From Stenopsyche tienmushanensis (taxonomy: Eukaryota; Arthropoda; Insecta; Trichoptera; Stenopsychidae), in contig WACJ01000040.1 in the NCBI GenBank assembly GCA_008973525.1, positions 1,488,001 through 1,552,000 on the forward strand: DNA of 64,000 nucleotides, read 5' to 3'. The notes under the pieces are model-generated. The model was not told where the DNA came from. It searched no databases and worked only from the letters and a program-made list of their open reading frames with translations. The translations under genes and the position numbers were made by a program. This document shows, in pieces, positions 43,043 to 55,830 of the stretch. Within the stretch, counting starts at the first letter, position 1. Each line of letters begins with the position of its first letter.

Positions 43043-43265
43043 ACGAGAGGGAGAGAGAGATCTGGCTGCAGGAAGGACGACCTCCCGCAACCAAGGCTAT
43101 CCGAAGACTCTCTCGATTCCCGCCTCCTACGCGTCACTACCCAATCGGCAACGGTGCACCCGCAAGAAGCGATCGGTCGGTATGCAGGTGCAATGTCTCC
43201 GCAGGGCCACAAGAGATGGCGCTGTTAAAATAGCACATTGCACCTGAAGAGAGATGGAAGATGTC
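43043..43265 (+). repeat. GC-rich interspersed repeat, copy 2
   Basis: ACGAGAGGGAGAGAGAG, GGCTGCAGGAAGGACG, CGCCTCCTACGCGTCACTAC, AAGAAGCGATCGGTCGGTAT and AGATGGCGCTGTTAAAATAG follow copy 1 (34.06-34.25 kb) in order and strand-inverted. GATG(G)CGCTGTTAAAA appears again 40 nt later, suggesting a short internal duplication. Confidence 0.7.
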
Positions 43266-45480
43266 GCTGTTAAAAGCGTTATTACGTGGGGATGGTAAAT
43301 CACCCACGCTACACTTTCGAATATTCATATTAGTTGATACGGTAATTTTTTTTCAAAGTCTGGATATGAATTCAAACTTTTAAGATGAATCTTCCGAACT
43401 ACTGCAAAAAAATTGGATCACGCTCTCAACCAAGCAAGAAAATTAGAGAACATTGTGTTTAAAATTGATACAAATACAGAACATGTTCTCAATTTCCAAA
43501 GTAGTTTTCGAAATATTTGTGGTTGTGGATTAGGATTAATAAATCTTCAATTTTGAATAAATATTTTTAATATAACAAACTGTATTTTTACGCGATTTTT
43601 TCAGAACGAATCTTCAAATTTAATATGAAATCAAAGACTTTATTTACGCGTGTTTTTTATGTGATGAAAACTTATATTTTTGTATTCATTCCTTGCTTTA
43701 TTTTAGCCGTGTATATTTGTTATATTATATCCTTCATGTAAAAAGTTTGTCCACTCCAGTTCTAAGGCAATATGATGCGATGTATTAAGTAAATGTTTCT
43801 TTAGATTTGATTGGGCATGAGTTTACGTACTTCTACAAGAGTCACTTATCATGAAAGCATGAATCCTACATGCCGTCTTGAATCAAATATGTTTTATTTG
43901 ATGAAACGAGATTGCTGCTGATCAAATTACAGCGAACTGATGAAAGCACATTCCCGACAATCTCACCCGTTCCAAGTACGACAAAGGCATTTCTTGTTTG
44001 TCAGCAGCCGACTTTATGCAAACATAATATACATCGTATCCCATCGGCGACTTATGGGCCATAAAACCAAATTGATATTAGACACGAAAGGGCTAAATTT
44101 CCGCACAGACGTCCGACCCATTATTGCAAAACTTATTGTAGATTTATCGGACACATTCGAGCTCCTAATCAGTGCATGCATGAAGGGGCGGCCGAAATTT
44201 CGATTCCCGGATCCCGAAAAGGGGATCGAATTACATTGTCGATTAAGTGAACGACATCCTCAATTTGCCGATTCGATATTTGACGGTGAAAATTCAAGGC
44301 ACGGACTAATTGTGTATAACGCGTGTTTGGCGGATGAAACCGCGTTTTGCGCCGGGAACGAAGCAAAAAGGTAATTGGTGATAATTAATATGGCAAATTG
44401 AAAAATAAGACTCCAATTCAAAATCAGCCTGATTACGCACAGCCACCATATCGATTTGCACGGCGAAGTAATGCAATGGAGTCTGTTAAGGTTGCTGAAA
44501 ATTTTGATCGTGGTGCATTGACCGTGCGCTATAAATTTGCAGTAAAATGCAGCGGGCGTAATGAAATTAAGCTCTCATAGAATAAATATATTATCGCCGG
44601 TCGGAGTGAATAGACTCATATTTATAATGACTTATATTGTGTTGCTTTTACGCTGTCGAAAATTGTATAGAAGCTGAAGTTTTAAGAGCGATTCCATCCC
44701 CTTATCTAATATAGTTCGGCACAGGGGTGAGACTACTCTTCACAAACTATTTTTTATACTTCTCATTTATTTTCTTTCTGACAATTGAGCGATGTAGCTA
44801 TTTGTGGTGAGTGCTTGTTTAAAGTTTTCCTTAAAAATATTTGATAGTTATTGTGATTTATGTATGAGATTATTTTATTGCACGTTATAATGGCGCGCGT
44901 CAACACCCCCATAAACCACAAAAAATCTTCATAAGACAATGATCTACGTTTATATTATAATCAGGCGATTATTATTAACGATGAAATTTAATTTAAATAC
45001 TATTTTGGAATATAAAATGAAACACCCTGGATGACACGAGACAGTCTGATGCATCTAAAGCTAATGGAAAACCATCACATGCCAATGGTGATGCATGAAA
45101 ATTTATATGCGATGGTTCTCAACCCTAAATATATGCGACATGGAGTAGTCTAATATACCTCCCTGTTCATATATAATGCAGAAATCGATTTTATCGCAAG
45201 TTTGAATTTAGATATACATTTCAGATTAAATTGTGATCCGTGGAAATCTGCAGATGCTGAAATTTAGGTACCTAATTTATTGATTTTATGAAAAATACAC
45301 TTTTTAAATCTCACGCAGGTCTCCACCCTAGTACTTACGAAGAAAGGAAGGACTGTACCCTAGAAAATTTATTTCAGTAAAATCAACATTGTAATATTAA
45401 GAAGTTTTCAGTTAAAATATATAAGAACTAAATAAATACATAATAATGACTTAACGTAATCGCGCCAAAGGTCCTAAAGG
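43266..45480. other. 2.2 kb without recognised genes
   Basis: The plus frame 43940-44374 (144 codons) is open over a more balanced-composition segment, with an overlapping minus frame, but has no recognisable domain. The rest is AT-rich and unassigned. Confidence 0.4.
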
Positions 45481-46530
45481 TTCCCCAAAGGTTCTTCTTG
45501 ATTGCTATCATGCTATGGACCATGTTGTCAACGTTGAGCTTGGCTACTCGAGTGCTTGTTTCAGCGTGTTTCTCTGGGGGGTCCAAGCCTCACAGTCAGT
45601 GATGGTGTTTTTTTTTTTCTGTGGGCGAGGAATCTTCACAAGACACCCAGAGAATCTGAGTAGTGTGGGATTCACGATTTTTCGGTCGTGCCTACCCACT
45701 AAACCTCCCCCTTGTCCTTCTCTGTCCCCCTGGTATTGAGTGATGGTGTGTTCGGCATCTACCTCCGCTTGGCAGTGGTGGCACACCTTACCAATCCGCT
45801 TCAGGTATGCACAGAAACATCCATGTCCAGGGAGCATTAGAGTCAAGCGGTAGGTCTTTTCATCGTGTTTTCGGGCCCTCTATCGACTTATGACTGGGAT
45901 AAGTCAGTGAGTCCATCTCCCCTTACTGGACTGATGCCATCTCTGTTGCCAGACTTCCCTCAGTTTCTGGTCGTGTGTGGTGCGGTTTTTAGGATCTTCG
46001 TAGTCCAAGGTCTTCTTCTTTGCCTGGAGGTCCAGCGGAGAGATTCCAGCGATTACGAGCACCGCTTATTCAGATACAGTTCTGTATGCTGTGGTGACTC
46101 GGAGCGCCTCCTGTCGCTGGACTCTGACCAGCTTCTTTCTGTAGATTTAGGTCCGAGCGACTCATGCCATATTGGGGCTCTATAGAGAAGGATCGGGTGT
46201 ATGGTATGTCTTCTCCACGGCTTTGGCCCGCCGATATTGGGCATGAGTCATCCGAGCTCACTGGCCACTTTCTGCGCAGCTGCTTCAATATGTTTTTTGA
46301 AGATCAGCTTGTTGTCCAAGAGGATCCCAAGGTATCTCAGGGATTTGCTGTATTCAACCTCGTGACCGTTCACAACAAGCCTTTTGATCCTCGGTCTTCT
46401 GCTTCTACTGCAGATCATTGTCTCCGTTTTTCTGCCGTCAGGTGTGGGCGTTTTACCCGCATCTATGCGTTGATTCTGGCGAGGGCTTCATTGCCCACAC
46501 CTAACCGTACAGTTCAGTTCTGGTTTTCGT
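45480..46530 (-). pseudogene. non-LTR retrotransposon relic, R1-type: 3' part of RT and C-terminal domain
   Basis: Minus-strand pieces in the right order: NEALARINA, KTETMICSRSRRPRIKRLVV, NGHEVEYSKSLRYLGILLDN, KLIFKKHIEAAAQKVASELG, LMPNIGGPKPWRR, ILLYRAPIWHESL, VWQQRWHQSSKGRWTH, LIPVI, LPGHGCFCAYLKRIGK, VCHHCQAEVDAEHT. R1-clade elements show this succession: KTE..LGVxLDxxLxFxxH, MPNxGGP, ILLYGAPIW, GRWTHxLIP and the C-terminal GHGCFxxYLxRIG..C..C...EHT zinc-knuckle. Several stops and shifts separate the pieces. The upstream RT catalytic motifs (YxDD) and endonuclease are missing. At 46.5 kb it meets ATCGGTTTT-type sequence. Confidence 0.88.
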
Positions 46531-46575
46531 TCCAGTCAAAATATCGGTTTTACCAGATATCGGTTTTGTGGATTC
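46505..46575. repeat. ATCGGTTTT-rich repeat piece
   Basis: CAAAATATCGGTTTTACCAG and ATATCGGTTTTGTGG share wording with 8.9 and 51.3 kb. It directly adjoins the broken edge of the R1-type relic. Confidence 0.4.
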
Positions 46576-46619
46576 AGTTTTGGTCTAAAGTCCTACATTT
46601 TATATTAATTTAAATTTAA

Positions 46620-49417
46620 TTTAACAAAGGTTTTAACATTTTATTGAGTTGGAGCCCCTAATTTACCTAATTGGCTCTAAATAATTTATTGATAAGACAA
46701 ATTACAACTATAATATACTTTAAATTATAAATATTGCCAATTCCTAATAGCAAATACGCTAAATGTTTAATTTGCAAATGAAAATATTTCACTAGAATTT
46801 CTCAAATTTGAAAACAAGAAGATGTATATTGTATTACATTAAGCAGATTGGAAAGGAAACATCTGTTTTGTCTTGAAAAATAAACGTATTTGAGACAAGT
46901 TTAAGGTATGTTTCGACAAGTACTTAGCGAATTTTAAAGGACGTACAATTTATGAAAAGTATAATGCTTAGGAGGTGGGACTCTAAACTCCCAACTCCTC
47001 TCCCCCTAGAGCTACATCTGTGTAATGAGATAATGGAATTGTTTGTTTTGAAATAAACTATAGAACTCCTTTCATTTGGAAAATGAGCAACATAAACTAG
47101 TTTTTTATGGAGCAAACAATTCACATGTCCGTTTATACTTTAAGCTTTAAACGTGTATCATTCGCAAATTTAAATGAGAATGAAGCTCTCGCATTTTGAT
47201 TTAATGTTTGGCAATACGTTAACTGCATAAGTCATATTAATATTTATTATATTTCATAATACTTTGTCTAATTAAATATTGGTATATCGGGTTAGTTTTT
47301 GAACCCTCATTATGAAGTTTCGGGTTCAAATCTTGGTTGTGGTAAATCCTGCAGCTGATATGGCAATTTACGCAGAAGTAGAAATATAAAGAGATATCTA
47401 TACCATAATAAGAATAAGTCTTTAAAATAGAAAACATACAATCAAACATTAAAAACAAATCCATAAAGTTTTGTAAATGTATATAAGCCTTATGTATTAC
47501 ATTGGAATCAGTTTTCTACGATGTACGTAAATATAAAATATATCGAAGTTCACGAAGGCTTCATTCATATCCCGATAATTCTTAACAATGAGTTCATTAT
47601 CAAGTTCATCTTTTTAGCTTTCATTCCCTTATAAATAAATTAAATCTTCATTTGACAAAGGTTCTGAGAGTATTCCATTATCATTTATCATCAACTCTTT
47701 ATTATATTGGCTGTTGACATCCAAGCTTTGATAATAAATCGTTTATCATTTGGGGGCATAATCTATTTTTAACAGTCTTTCATTGCTGTCTCTGCTATTT
47801 AAATATATTATAATTTAATATTTCAATATCTTTCGCTGTCAATTAGCATTGACTTTAATTTAGAATCAACAGATAGATGTACACCAATGAGTTGATATTT
47901 TGTATAATTCAATTATATGAAAATTTAGAGCTCTCCTGTATTTCAATGATTGCTAAATATAGTCTCCAATACAAAGACGGTTCAATTTAGTTAGCCTGAA
48001 TGTGATGTTAACTGAAGTATAATGAGCCAAAGACCGACAATATACAATTATTACGGTATACCATATGAAGAGTCGGAATTTCAGTCAGTCAACTTCTATG
48101 TTTCGTACGAGATATGGCGTTTTAATCCTTATCCATGAATTCCGAACGTTCATGTGGCATGCCCTAATAAATTGTTGAGTGCTAATTAAATCTGAATCGT
48201 TCAGAATAATACAAAGCAATCGGATATTTTTAAAAAGCATTCAGTTGTAACGGAGTTACAAGACTGAATTATAAATATATTATTAAATATTCATATAGAA
48301 CTATTATACAATATGTCTATCGAAGCGATTTTTTTCAAGTGACTTCAACGCAAAATGGTTTTCTTCAAAGGATATTTTTTAAGTGCGATATTACTGTTAA
48401 TATTATTCGCGGGAGGGTGAGAATTTGATAAAAAACACGTTCCACAGGGGGGTCGAAAAAATCGCCGACAGTGACAATCTTTTGTGTGATGTTAGTCTAT
48501 TGTTCGCGCGGAAAGCCCGCGAAGGGGTTACAGCAAACAGATTTCCTAATTGCAATCTTAGGAGTGGGTGGTTTGAACTAGGGGTGGCTTTCCGCCCACT
48601 GCTAATTGATGTCGCGCCTTCCAAACCGCGCACATAAGTGCTGCATGTCTTTGATATGTACAGAAATCGCGAGGTCGGCAAACCATTTTTTCAATAATTC
48701 AATTATATAAATGAATTTATGTCATGATTATAAATCACATCTGTTTATGTTATTCTTGATTGATGTTGATGTTGGCATCGCGTGCTCATTTCCTTGGGTC
48801 TCGTATTGTCAGATTTGCTCTCGATCGTGATTTGGTTGTTTTGCGATATTGCATCGGGTATTTTTTTAGGGACCCTTTTTATATTTACACGTTTTTGCTT
48901 TTCCCGATATATATATATGTTTACTTCCCTATTTCAGCAAAGTCTCATATCGATATTTTTCCGTTTCCGTTTCTTGAGTTACAACGTCGTACATTTTCAA
49001 TAAGTAATGTAATATAGTAGTGGCTTGACGTATAATTTCCTTCTGGAGTCTACTCCGGAAAACATGACATGTGCCTCTTAGATAAGGTAACAAGCTTTCG
49101 AGAAAGTCGAACATATCAAAGAAACTATTCCCGATTTGACCACTTTCATGTACCTAAATATATTAATATATTTCATATTAAAAATATCGTTCATAAAGTG
49201 GTATAATTGGATTTAAACATTCGTTCAGATTTAAAAAATCTTATACAGTAATACTTAAAAAAATCACCTTCGCAATATTTTTTAGTATGAAATCTTAAAG
49301 TCCGAAATTAATTAATTCCATATTAGAAATTCTCTACTCCTTAATTTATGGATCTCAAAACTCTGGATAAACTGCAAATAACATATGTTAATTGTTAAAA
49401 AATTATTGGCAAGGGAA
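46620..49417. other. 2.8 kb without recognised genes
   Basis: 47285-47350 contains GTTAGTTTTTGAACCCTCAT and TCGGGTTCAAATCTTGG, which looks like a tRNA anticodon arm and B box, so a decayed SINE is possible. 48430-48640 is a more GC-rich patch with GCGCGGAAAGCCCGCGAAGG. Neither could be assigned. Confidence 0.4.
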
Positions 49418-49869
49418 ACCGATTACTTTCTGTCAGCTCCTATCAGCATAAGACAATATTCAATTCGAGGCAAAGTCAATTGTAAATAAGCACTGTTAAT
49501 AGCATGCAAGATCACGTCATGTTTTTACATAAACAATACACAAGAAATCGATTCATTTGCTCCTGTTCTAGATGAAAATGATAATCGGATAAAGACTCAT
49601 TCAATAAGCAGCGACGAACAGCAAGCAATTAAATAAAAAAAAAACTGTCGATAGCACACAATATTCGGTCGTTTCTTCAAGTAAACAAATAACAAACTTG
49701 AAATCTAAGTCATTATTAGTCGATACATTTGGGCTGACGATCTATTCAATCATGCGACGTATGCGGGGAAGCTCTCCGTCTCTGTCTGTTTCCGAGCTCA
49801 ATGTACAAGAGTGCTCTTTCTGAATATTGGAGGGGGGTCTCAGACCCTGGGATAGTACTCATTTAGGGG
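49418..49869 (+). mobile_element. P1 piggyBac-type MITE, left-truncated, type II end
   Basis: Starts abruptly at ACCGATTACTTTCTGTCAGC and ends GGAGGGGGGTCTCAGACCCT, GGGATAGTACTCATTTAGGG, then TTAA at 49870-49873. The GGGTCT-x-AGACCC palindrome sits about 25 bp from the tip. The missing left part is the TCGATGAAGTCG end. Confidence 0.8.
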
Positions 49870-49873
49870 TTAA

Positions 49874-51239
49874 TTCTTACTAAAAACGCGGACGCGGAGA
49901 AAGCGACAAGTCATATTCCCTCTTTATACGACATTTCGCTTTAAGGCCAAATTTTGCGGGACGTATCCGGGTCGTATAACGAGGTATGGTTGTATATGAA
50001 TATACGAAAATGTTTGTCCATATTTGAATAATATGACGTTTGAAACAAAAAACGAATATGAACTTAATTGATATATTATTATTCAGATCTCGTTTCGATT
50101 AATAAAACTTGGATCTATGCACATTTCATGCATAAAATGCCTTCATAAAACACAACCTGTTGGGGTAGAATAAATTATCTTGTCGGAAGCGTGCACCCAA
50201 AGGGACTTTGTTTATTCAGATTCTCTTATGTCCAGGAACTCAGAACCACACACTGGATGTATTTTACATGTTGTATCATGTATGAACTCATTCAGCATAT
50301 GTACTGTTTTCTACTGCCAGACAAACGATTGTATGCAAATATAATAAGACCATGATGTTCTTGTATCTTGGATTTTTATCGGAATCGAATTTATATAGTG
50401 AGTTTTTAACCTGAAAATAAATTTGAGGGAGATTTGAAGAATTCATATTTATGATCGATCGTACCTTTAAAAATCCATTTCAGAGTCTAAACGTGAATTC
50501 GTGGAATAAATTTGTCTTGATTTTTAGGAAGAAACTTTGATAAGAATAAATTCATGACATAATATTTTGTTCAAAATAAATTTAATTAAGTCGTCTTCTA
50601 CTGCACGTATAACGTAAAATGTTAACGAGGACAATTCATGCCGTTTTTTTGGTAAAAATAAAATAAGCCCTCAAAAAAAAAGGTTAATTTCAACCCCAAT
50701 TCGCCCGCGCGTTTATATGCAAATTACATCGCTAACGACTGCGAATAATTGTAATATTTGTTTGCTCTGCCATATTGCTCCAGGAATTAAATTCCACTCT
50801 ATACGGAATCTATAATACAACAAAACACTCCTTGTATATTTGGAATTCGCATCGATACAAACGCAGCCCTTTCAACCCTTGCCAATGGCAGGTGTCGTAA
50901 CTTACCTCCGCAGAACCTTTGTGTTTTATTCTTTTTTTGTTGTTGCTGCTTTTTCAGATGAAAAATTGCTGAATCAACCGAGTGGGGTTTCGAAATATAA
51001 TAAAACGTGATATACCATCGTAACAGGTGAGGTCGATTCAAAGGCTGCACGCTGAAGAAAAGAATGCTTTTTAAAAGATTGTCCTTGTCATGTTTTGCGT
51101 CATTGATAGCAGGGTTGCGATCAAATTTGTTTGCTGAAATGGAAATAAATAACCCAGAAAAACCTACTATTTCTAGAAATAAAATGTGGATGGATCCCGG
51201 ACTGTGTATGCTTTTATCTTGCAAATCTAAATAGATGAA
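49874..51239. other. 1.4 kb without recognised genes; R3 fragment
   Basis: 50.43-50.52 kb holds the reverse-oriented R3 repeat (AATCCATTTCAGAGTCTAAA, CGTGAATTCGTGGAATA). The 141-codon minus frame 50799-51224 has no motif and includes a translated A/T-rich run. Nothing else seen. Confidence 0.4.
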
Positions 51240-51400
51240 CCATCAATTTTGGTGTTAAAACCATCAAACCGTCATTTTTTCATATCGGTTTTGCGACGAT
51301 CAATTTGCAAACATTTATATCGGTTCGGTTACAGTTTTTTTTTCGGCAAAAAATAACGGTTTTTTTTGTTTTCGGTTCAAAATTAAAACATAATATTTTT
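51240..51400. repeat. ATCGGTTTT-rich repeat piece
   Basis: CATATCGGTTTTGCGACG, TTTATATCGGTTCGGTTACA, AAAAAATAACGGTTTTT and TTTTCGGTTCAAAA. TTTATATCGGTTCGGTT is shared exactly with 8.16 kb. Confidence 0.5.
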
Positions 51401-51519
51401 ATTTGTATTAAAAACGTCTGTTTCTGCTTCAATTTCTTAGCTAATATATAGAAATTTATTTCGGTAATTTCTAATCTAAAATCAGAATTGAGCCTTTTAT
51501 CTCTTCGACGTTACAAGTA

Positions 51520-51850
51520 CACTTAAACCTTTTTTTGTGCGATTGATGCGTTCCACTGGAAATCGCACAAAAAAAGGTATGACTTACATAAAAAAAGTGA
51601 AGATGTGTTCCATGGATTTTTAAAATCGCATAACTTTGAAACGGCTATATAAAATATATCCAAAACCGCATAAAAAAATATGAAAAAATAAAGCAAATCT
51701 GGCATCTCAAATGCCAGATATCCACTAGAGAAATACTCTTTATTTTAATTACAAACTATCATAATATAATTTTTAAAGGATAAATTGCTTTAAAAAACCG
51801 CATAACTTCGAAATCCTACATAAAAAGTCGCACAAAAAGAGGTTTGAGTG
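51520..51850 (-). mobile_element. M1 MITE copy, reverse, short form
   Basis: TA (51518-51519), then CACTTAAACCTTTTTTTGTG at the left, and GTCGCACAAAAAGAGGTTTG then AGTG at the right. Retains TGATGCGTTCCACTGGAAAT, GAAGATGTGTTCCATGGATT, TATATCCAAAACCGC and CATCTCAAATGCCAGATATC. The region between is shorter than in other copies, an internal deletion. The right TA is not preserved (AT follows). Confidence 0.87.
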
Positions 51851-53730
51851 ATGATTTAAAATGAAACATTGTTGAATTTATGTTGTATTAGATTATAGTG
51901 ACAGCACATGCAATACAGGCATTTCACGTTTATAACGAGTACACTTCATTTCAACATGATGACCGGGAAAATCGATACAATATTATTTATCTTTTGAGGA
52001 GTTCAATCGCGTATTTGCGATTATTTATATACAAGCTTCATATACGCTGCGTGGTCCTGACAGATAAGTGGATTTGTACGGAAGTTTATGATGATTTTAA
52101 ATTAGCTCACTACTCAAATGGTTAATACTGAGAGGTTGAAATATAAAGATTAATAAATAATTAATAATCTCTTTCTAAAAGCTTTAGTAGAATAACGACA
52201 AAAGCAGAATATTTCACCAAAAATGAACACGAATCATTGTAGGAAACGCAACTTATACGATTGAATATTAGGCAAAAGCAATCATTGTATTTGTAGGAGA
52301 CCAGAAAAAGCTTTTAAAGTTGAATATGTATAACAGCGTATGAAATATCAAACTTCTATAAGGACATAGAGTTTAATGTCAATGGAAAGCCTTTGAAAAC
52401 TGAATGCTGCCAAAGAAATATTGAAGCAAAATCAATACAAAGACGTCTTGGAAAATGAGTACTTGGATGAAGCAGCTGAAATATACTTTAGTTATGATAT
52501 TAAATGAAAAATTAATACAGTCAATGATCACTAGATGAAAATTTGATATGATAAGATAGATGACACTCACATGTCGTGTAAGTGTCAGAATCAGCACCCC
52601 GAATGCAATAAGAGTTTACCACATTATTTTAATACATCACAGGATAGGCTCCATTTTATTATTCCAGATCATCCCGCCATAAATTATGCGTCAACGGAGT
52701 GCCATTTATTTTTCGCCTGTAAAACCACGAAACGTGTTTCAGCATATTCGCACTACATTTTCAGCACAACATATCTGCACTGTTAAATTCCGTCGATTGG
52801 CGTTTTTCTCTCCCGGAAAAACTTTTTCTTCGTAATGACACGATTTTAATGCCATCTTTCCTCATTCCACACACGTTTCCTGTTATCCGATGTAACGAAC
52901 ATAAGCCGAAAACTCTCGCCTGTCTGGAAGTTGCTCTCGATTGTCTTTCCCATGAAAAGAAAGAAAAAAATAAAACTAACACGTGTCTCCGATACAACCT
53001 TTGAACTTGTGTTAAATTATTTCCCCTTTTTCCTCGTAATTGGAAGCAAATGTATAGACACGAAAGCTCCCATAATTGGATCCCATTGAGCGATATCAAT
53101 GTGTTCTTCGCCTATTGTGTGCGAATATAATAAATGCCAATTATTTGCTTCCTCAAGGCGATCCAGATTATTGCATGGATTGACGTGATTTATGCTTCAT
53201 CACCGTTTAAAATTTGACGTAAGCTTTCGCGCATTCATGTTTGATTGAGGCCCTTTACCTTCAGAATGTGAGAACCACCCCCCACGGACAATAAGGGAAC
53301 TGGGAGGGCCTCGGAGCTCTTTGTAAACACACGTCAGTACAATGTACATCCGAACAAGAGCAATGGATATTAATTGTAATGGCTGTTGTAATATGATTAA
53401 TTAATTTTTGAATCATATGCATACACGACAAATGGCAAAATCATTGAATTAAATCGCAAAACTGACTTTGGAACATTAATTCCCGCTTAAATATTTGCGA
53501 ATTAATTTTTTAGAACCAATATTTTGCTTCATTCATACGACTCTACAGTTACGGAGTTCCCCAATTTGTGCTCGTTATATCCGATATAGACTATATTGCA
53601 AAATAGTATTTTCTTTGTAAATATCAGGTGTAATTATTAAACCGGTAGACAAATTGAGATTCTTCACGAAAACTTATTGCATACATACACATAAATATAT
53701 AGTGAGTTTTAACTTGTGGTGCGCGTATCA
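51851..53730. other. 1.9 kb without recognised genes
   Basis: AT-rich. A 112-codon minus frame (52761-53099) in a more balanced section has no motif. No terminal repeats. Confidence 0.4.
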
Positions 53731-53732
53731 TA

Positions 53733-54229
53733 CACTCAAACCTCTTTTTGTGCGATTTCGAAGTTATGCGGTTTTTTTAAAGCAATTTTTTCTTCATTTT
53801 AATTTCATAAAAAGTACGTATCGAGATATTTTGGATAAAATAGAAAATAAATCATCAACACTAGCCGAAATTCGGAAAAAGATTATAATTTGGGACTGTG
53901 TAAAGCGATGATAGTTTGTAATTAAAATAATAAGTATTTATCTAGTGGATGTCTGGCATTTGAGATGCTAGATGTCAGACATCCTTAAAATTTTACCAAT
54001 GATGTAAGACGTCCTTTAAATGTTACCAAAAATGTTATTTTTTAATTGCCTTATTGGTTTTTTTTATTAACTTTTTTTATGCGATTTTGGATATATTTCA
54101 TGCAACTGTTTCAAAGTTATGCGGTTTTTAAAATCCATGGAACGCATCTTCATTTTTTCTATGTAAACCATAGCTTTTACGCGCGATTTTCCGCGAAACG
54201 CGTCTACCGCATAAAAAAAGGTTTAAGTG
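53733..54229 (+). mobile_element. M1 MITE copy, forward, both ends and TA duplication intact (497 bp)
   Basis: TA at 53731-53732 and 54230-54231. Left tip CACTCAAACCTCTTTTTGTG; right tip (reverse complement) CACTTAAACCTTTTTTTATG. This is the best-preserved copy and defines the family as a TA-inserting element, hence Tc1/mariner/pogo-type. The hairpin GGATGTCTGGCATTTGAGAT to CAGACATCC lies at about 53945-53982. It lacks the long-form middle seen at 17.9-18.4 kb and has no coding capacity. Confidence 0.92.
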
Positions 54230-54231
54230 TA

Positions 54232-55830
54232 CAACAGAAATAATACGAATAATATTATTATGGGATGAAAAACATTTACAAAAATTATTTGTAAATATTT
54301 TGAATTAGCAAATTAGAGTTTAAAGAAACTATTTCAAGCGAGCGAACCGAAATGTGTTAAAGGAATGTGATATAAATCGGAATTGGATCGTTAACAAATC
54401 CAGAACATAATATTCAATGCGTCAGTTTTAATGACACCAATGTGATTTTCATACTGAAGTACATGACATACGAATGTATTAACATTCATGTTTAATTCAA
54501 AACGTTTCCCTTATATTATTTTTACCATCTACATACATAAAGTCCAGATGAAATCATCCCTTTTATGTAAGCAAGTAAGCGTGTAATTTCAAAGCATACC
54601 AGATGTTGTTTGTCGGTAGTGATAAATGGAGTGATTTTTGGTCTCTGGAAAATTTAAAAGCCCCACACGATGAAAGCTCTCATGTATTATTGCTTTCATT
54701 GTTGGCCGATAAGCACTTCCATGCCTCAATAAAAGCTCATTTAATAAGTCCAGCGGCGATTTAATTGACGCGAAAAGATATATTATTGCGCTTTTTAGTC
54801 GAACGGAACAGAATCGCCGTTGGATTGGTTTTGGAAATGTGCGAAATTGCAAAACTTTTTCGATATCGAATTTAAAGAAATCGCAAAGCAATTGTGGACA
54901 TGCGATAAATTTTCGTTGCCTCGATATATTTTGATACGAATTCTTCGCCAAAAAATATGGTTTCGGTCGTGGAATTTTATCAGCGTTCAATAATCTAATT
55001 AGAAAAGCGATGATATAAGAACATCATTCATTCGTTAATAATTCTACGTGACGTTATTCGCTCGGCGTATCTTTCGATAATTTAGTCCCGGCTTCCCCAT
55101 CCTTTCGGATACTCTTTTTGAATTGTAAATTAGGAGCTTTATGCAGTATGATGGTGCCCGTGCTAGGTCACATTATCATTATCCTTGAAAGACACTTCAC
55201 CGCCGATTGAAGACGGGTCCACAAAAGGACAGCATCTTCGTCCTTTGAGCGACGGGATTATATGTCGGCCTTCGAGTCTCTTTATTAAAAGAAAAAATGA
55301 GAGATACAAGTTCTGGGTCCTATTAAGCGTATAAAGAAAGAAGTCGTGAAGATGAAGATTGCTCGTCTTTGTTTATAAGACTTAACCACGAGAACTAGTT
55401 CCTGCATTATCTTTCTTAATTGCTTCAACATCAACCATTGTCTGGCATTTGTATGCACTTATAACATATGTTTCTGGGAATTTAAACAATAAGTTCTCCG
55501 GCTTATATTTCGTACCAGAGCACTCTTCCATTGATATCTACGCTGATCTTTCCGTTAAACAAGTTTTTCAAAGAAAATTGTCGCACGTTTGTGGCAATAG
55601 AAATAAATCATTATGATTAAATCTTGTGAATTGTCATAAGTTAATGTTAGCGTACTTGAGCTTTTACACTGAGACACTTTTATAATTCCGTAAGAATTAG
55701 GCTCAGCTTTTTATCGTCTTTGTTCCAGTATCGCTATGTCTGTGACTTTGTTAAATTTTTACTTCTTGATTTTTTATTTACAACTATAAATATCAAATGA
55801 TTGATGAAAATGTACTATGTATCTTATTAT
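54232..55830. other. 1.6 kb without recognised genes
   Basis: The 133-codon minus frame 54589-54990 has no recognisable domain. No repeat family recognised. Confidence 0.4.

Noticed and set aside
43940..44374. 144-codon plus-strand frame
   Set aside because: No motif; overlapping minus frame; no start context or neighbours supporting a gene.
46164..46613. 149-codon plus-strand frame
   Set aside because: It is antisense to the R1-type RT relic.
47285..47350. Third SINE or tRNA
   Set aside because: Only a B-box-like GGGTTCAAATC and a hairpin-like arm; no shared SINE body and no A box at the right place.
50799..51224. 141-codon minus-strand frame
   Set aside because: Includes a translated low-complexity QQQQKK run; no domain.
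54589..54990. 133-codon minus-strand frame
   Set aside because: No family signature or context.
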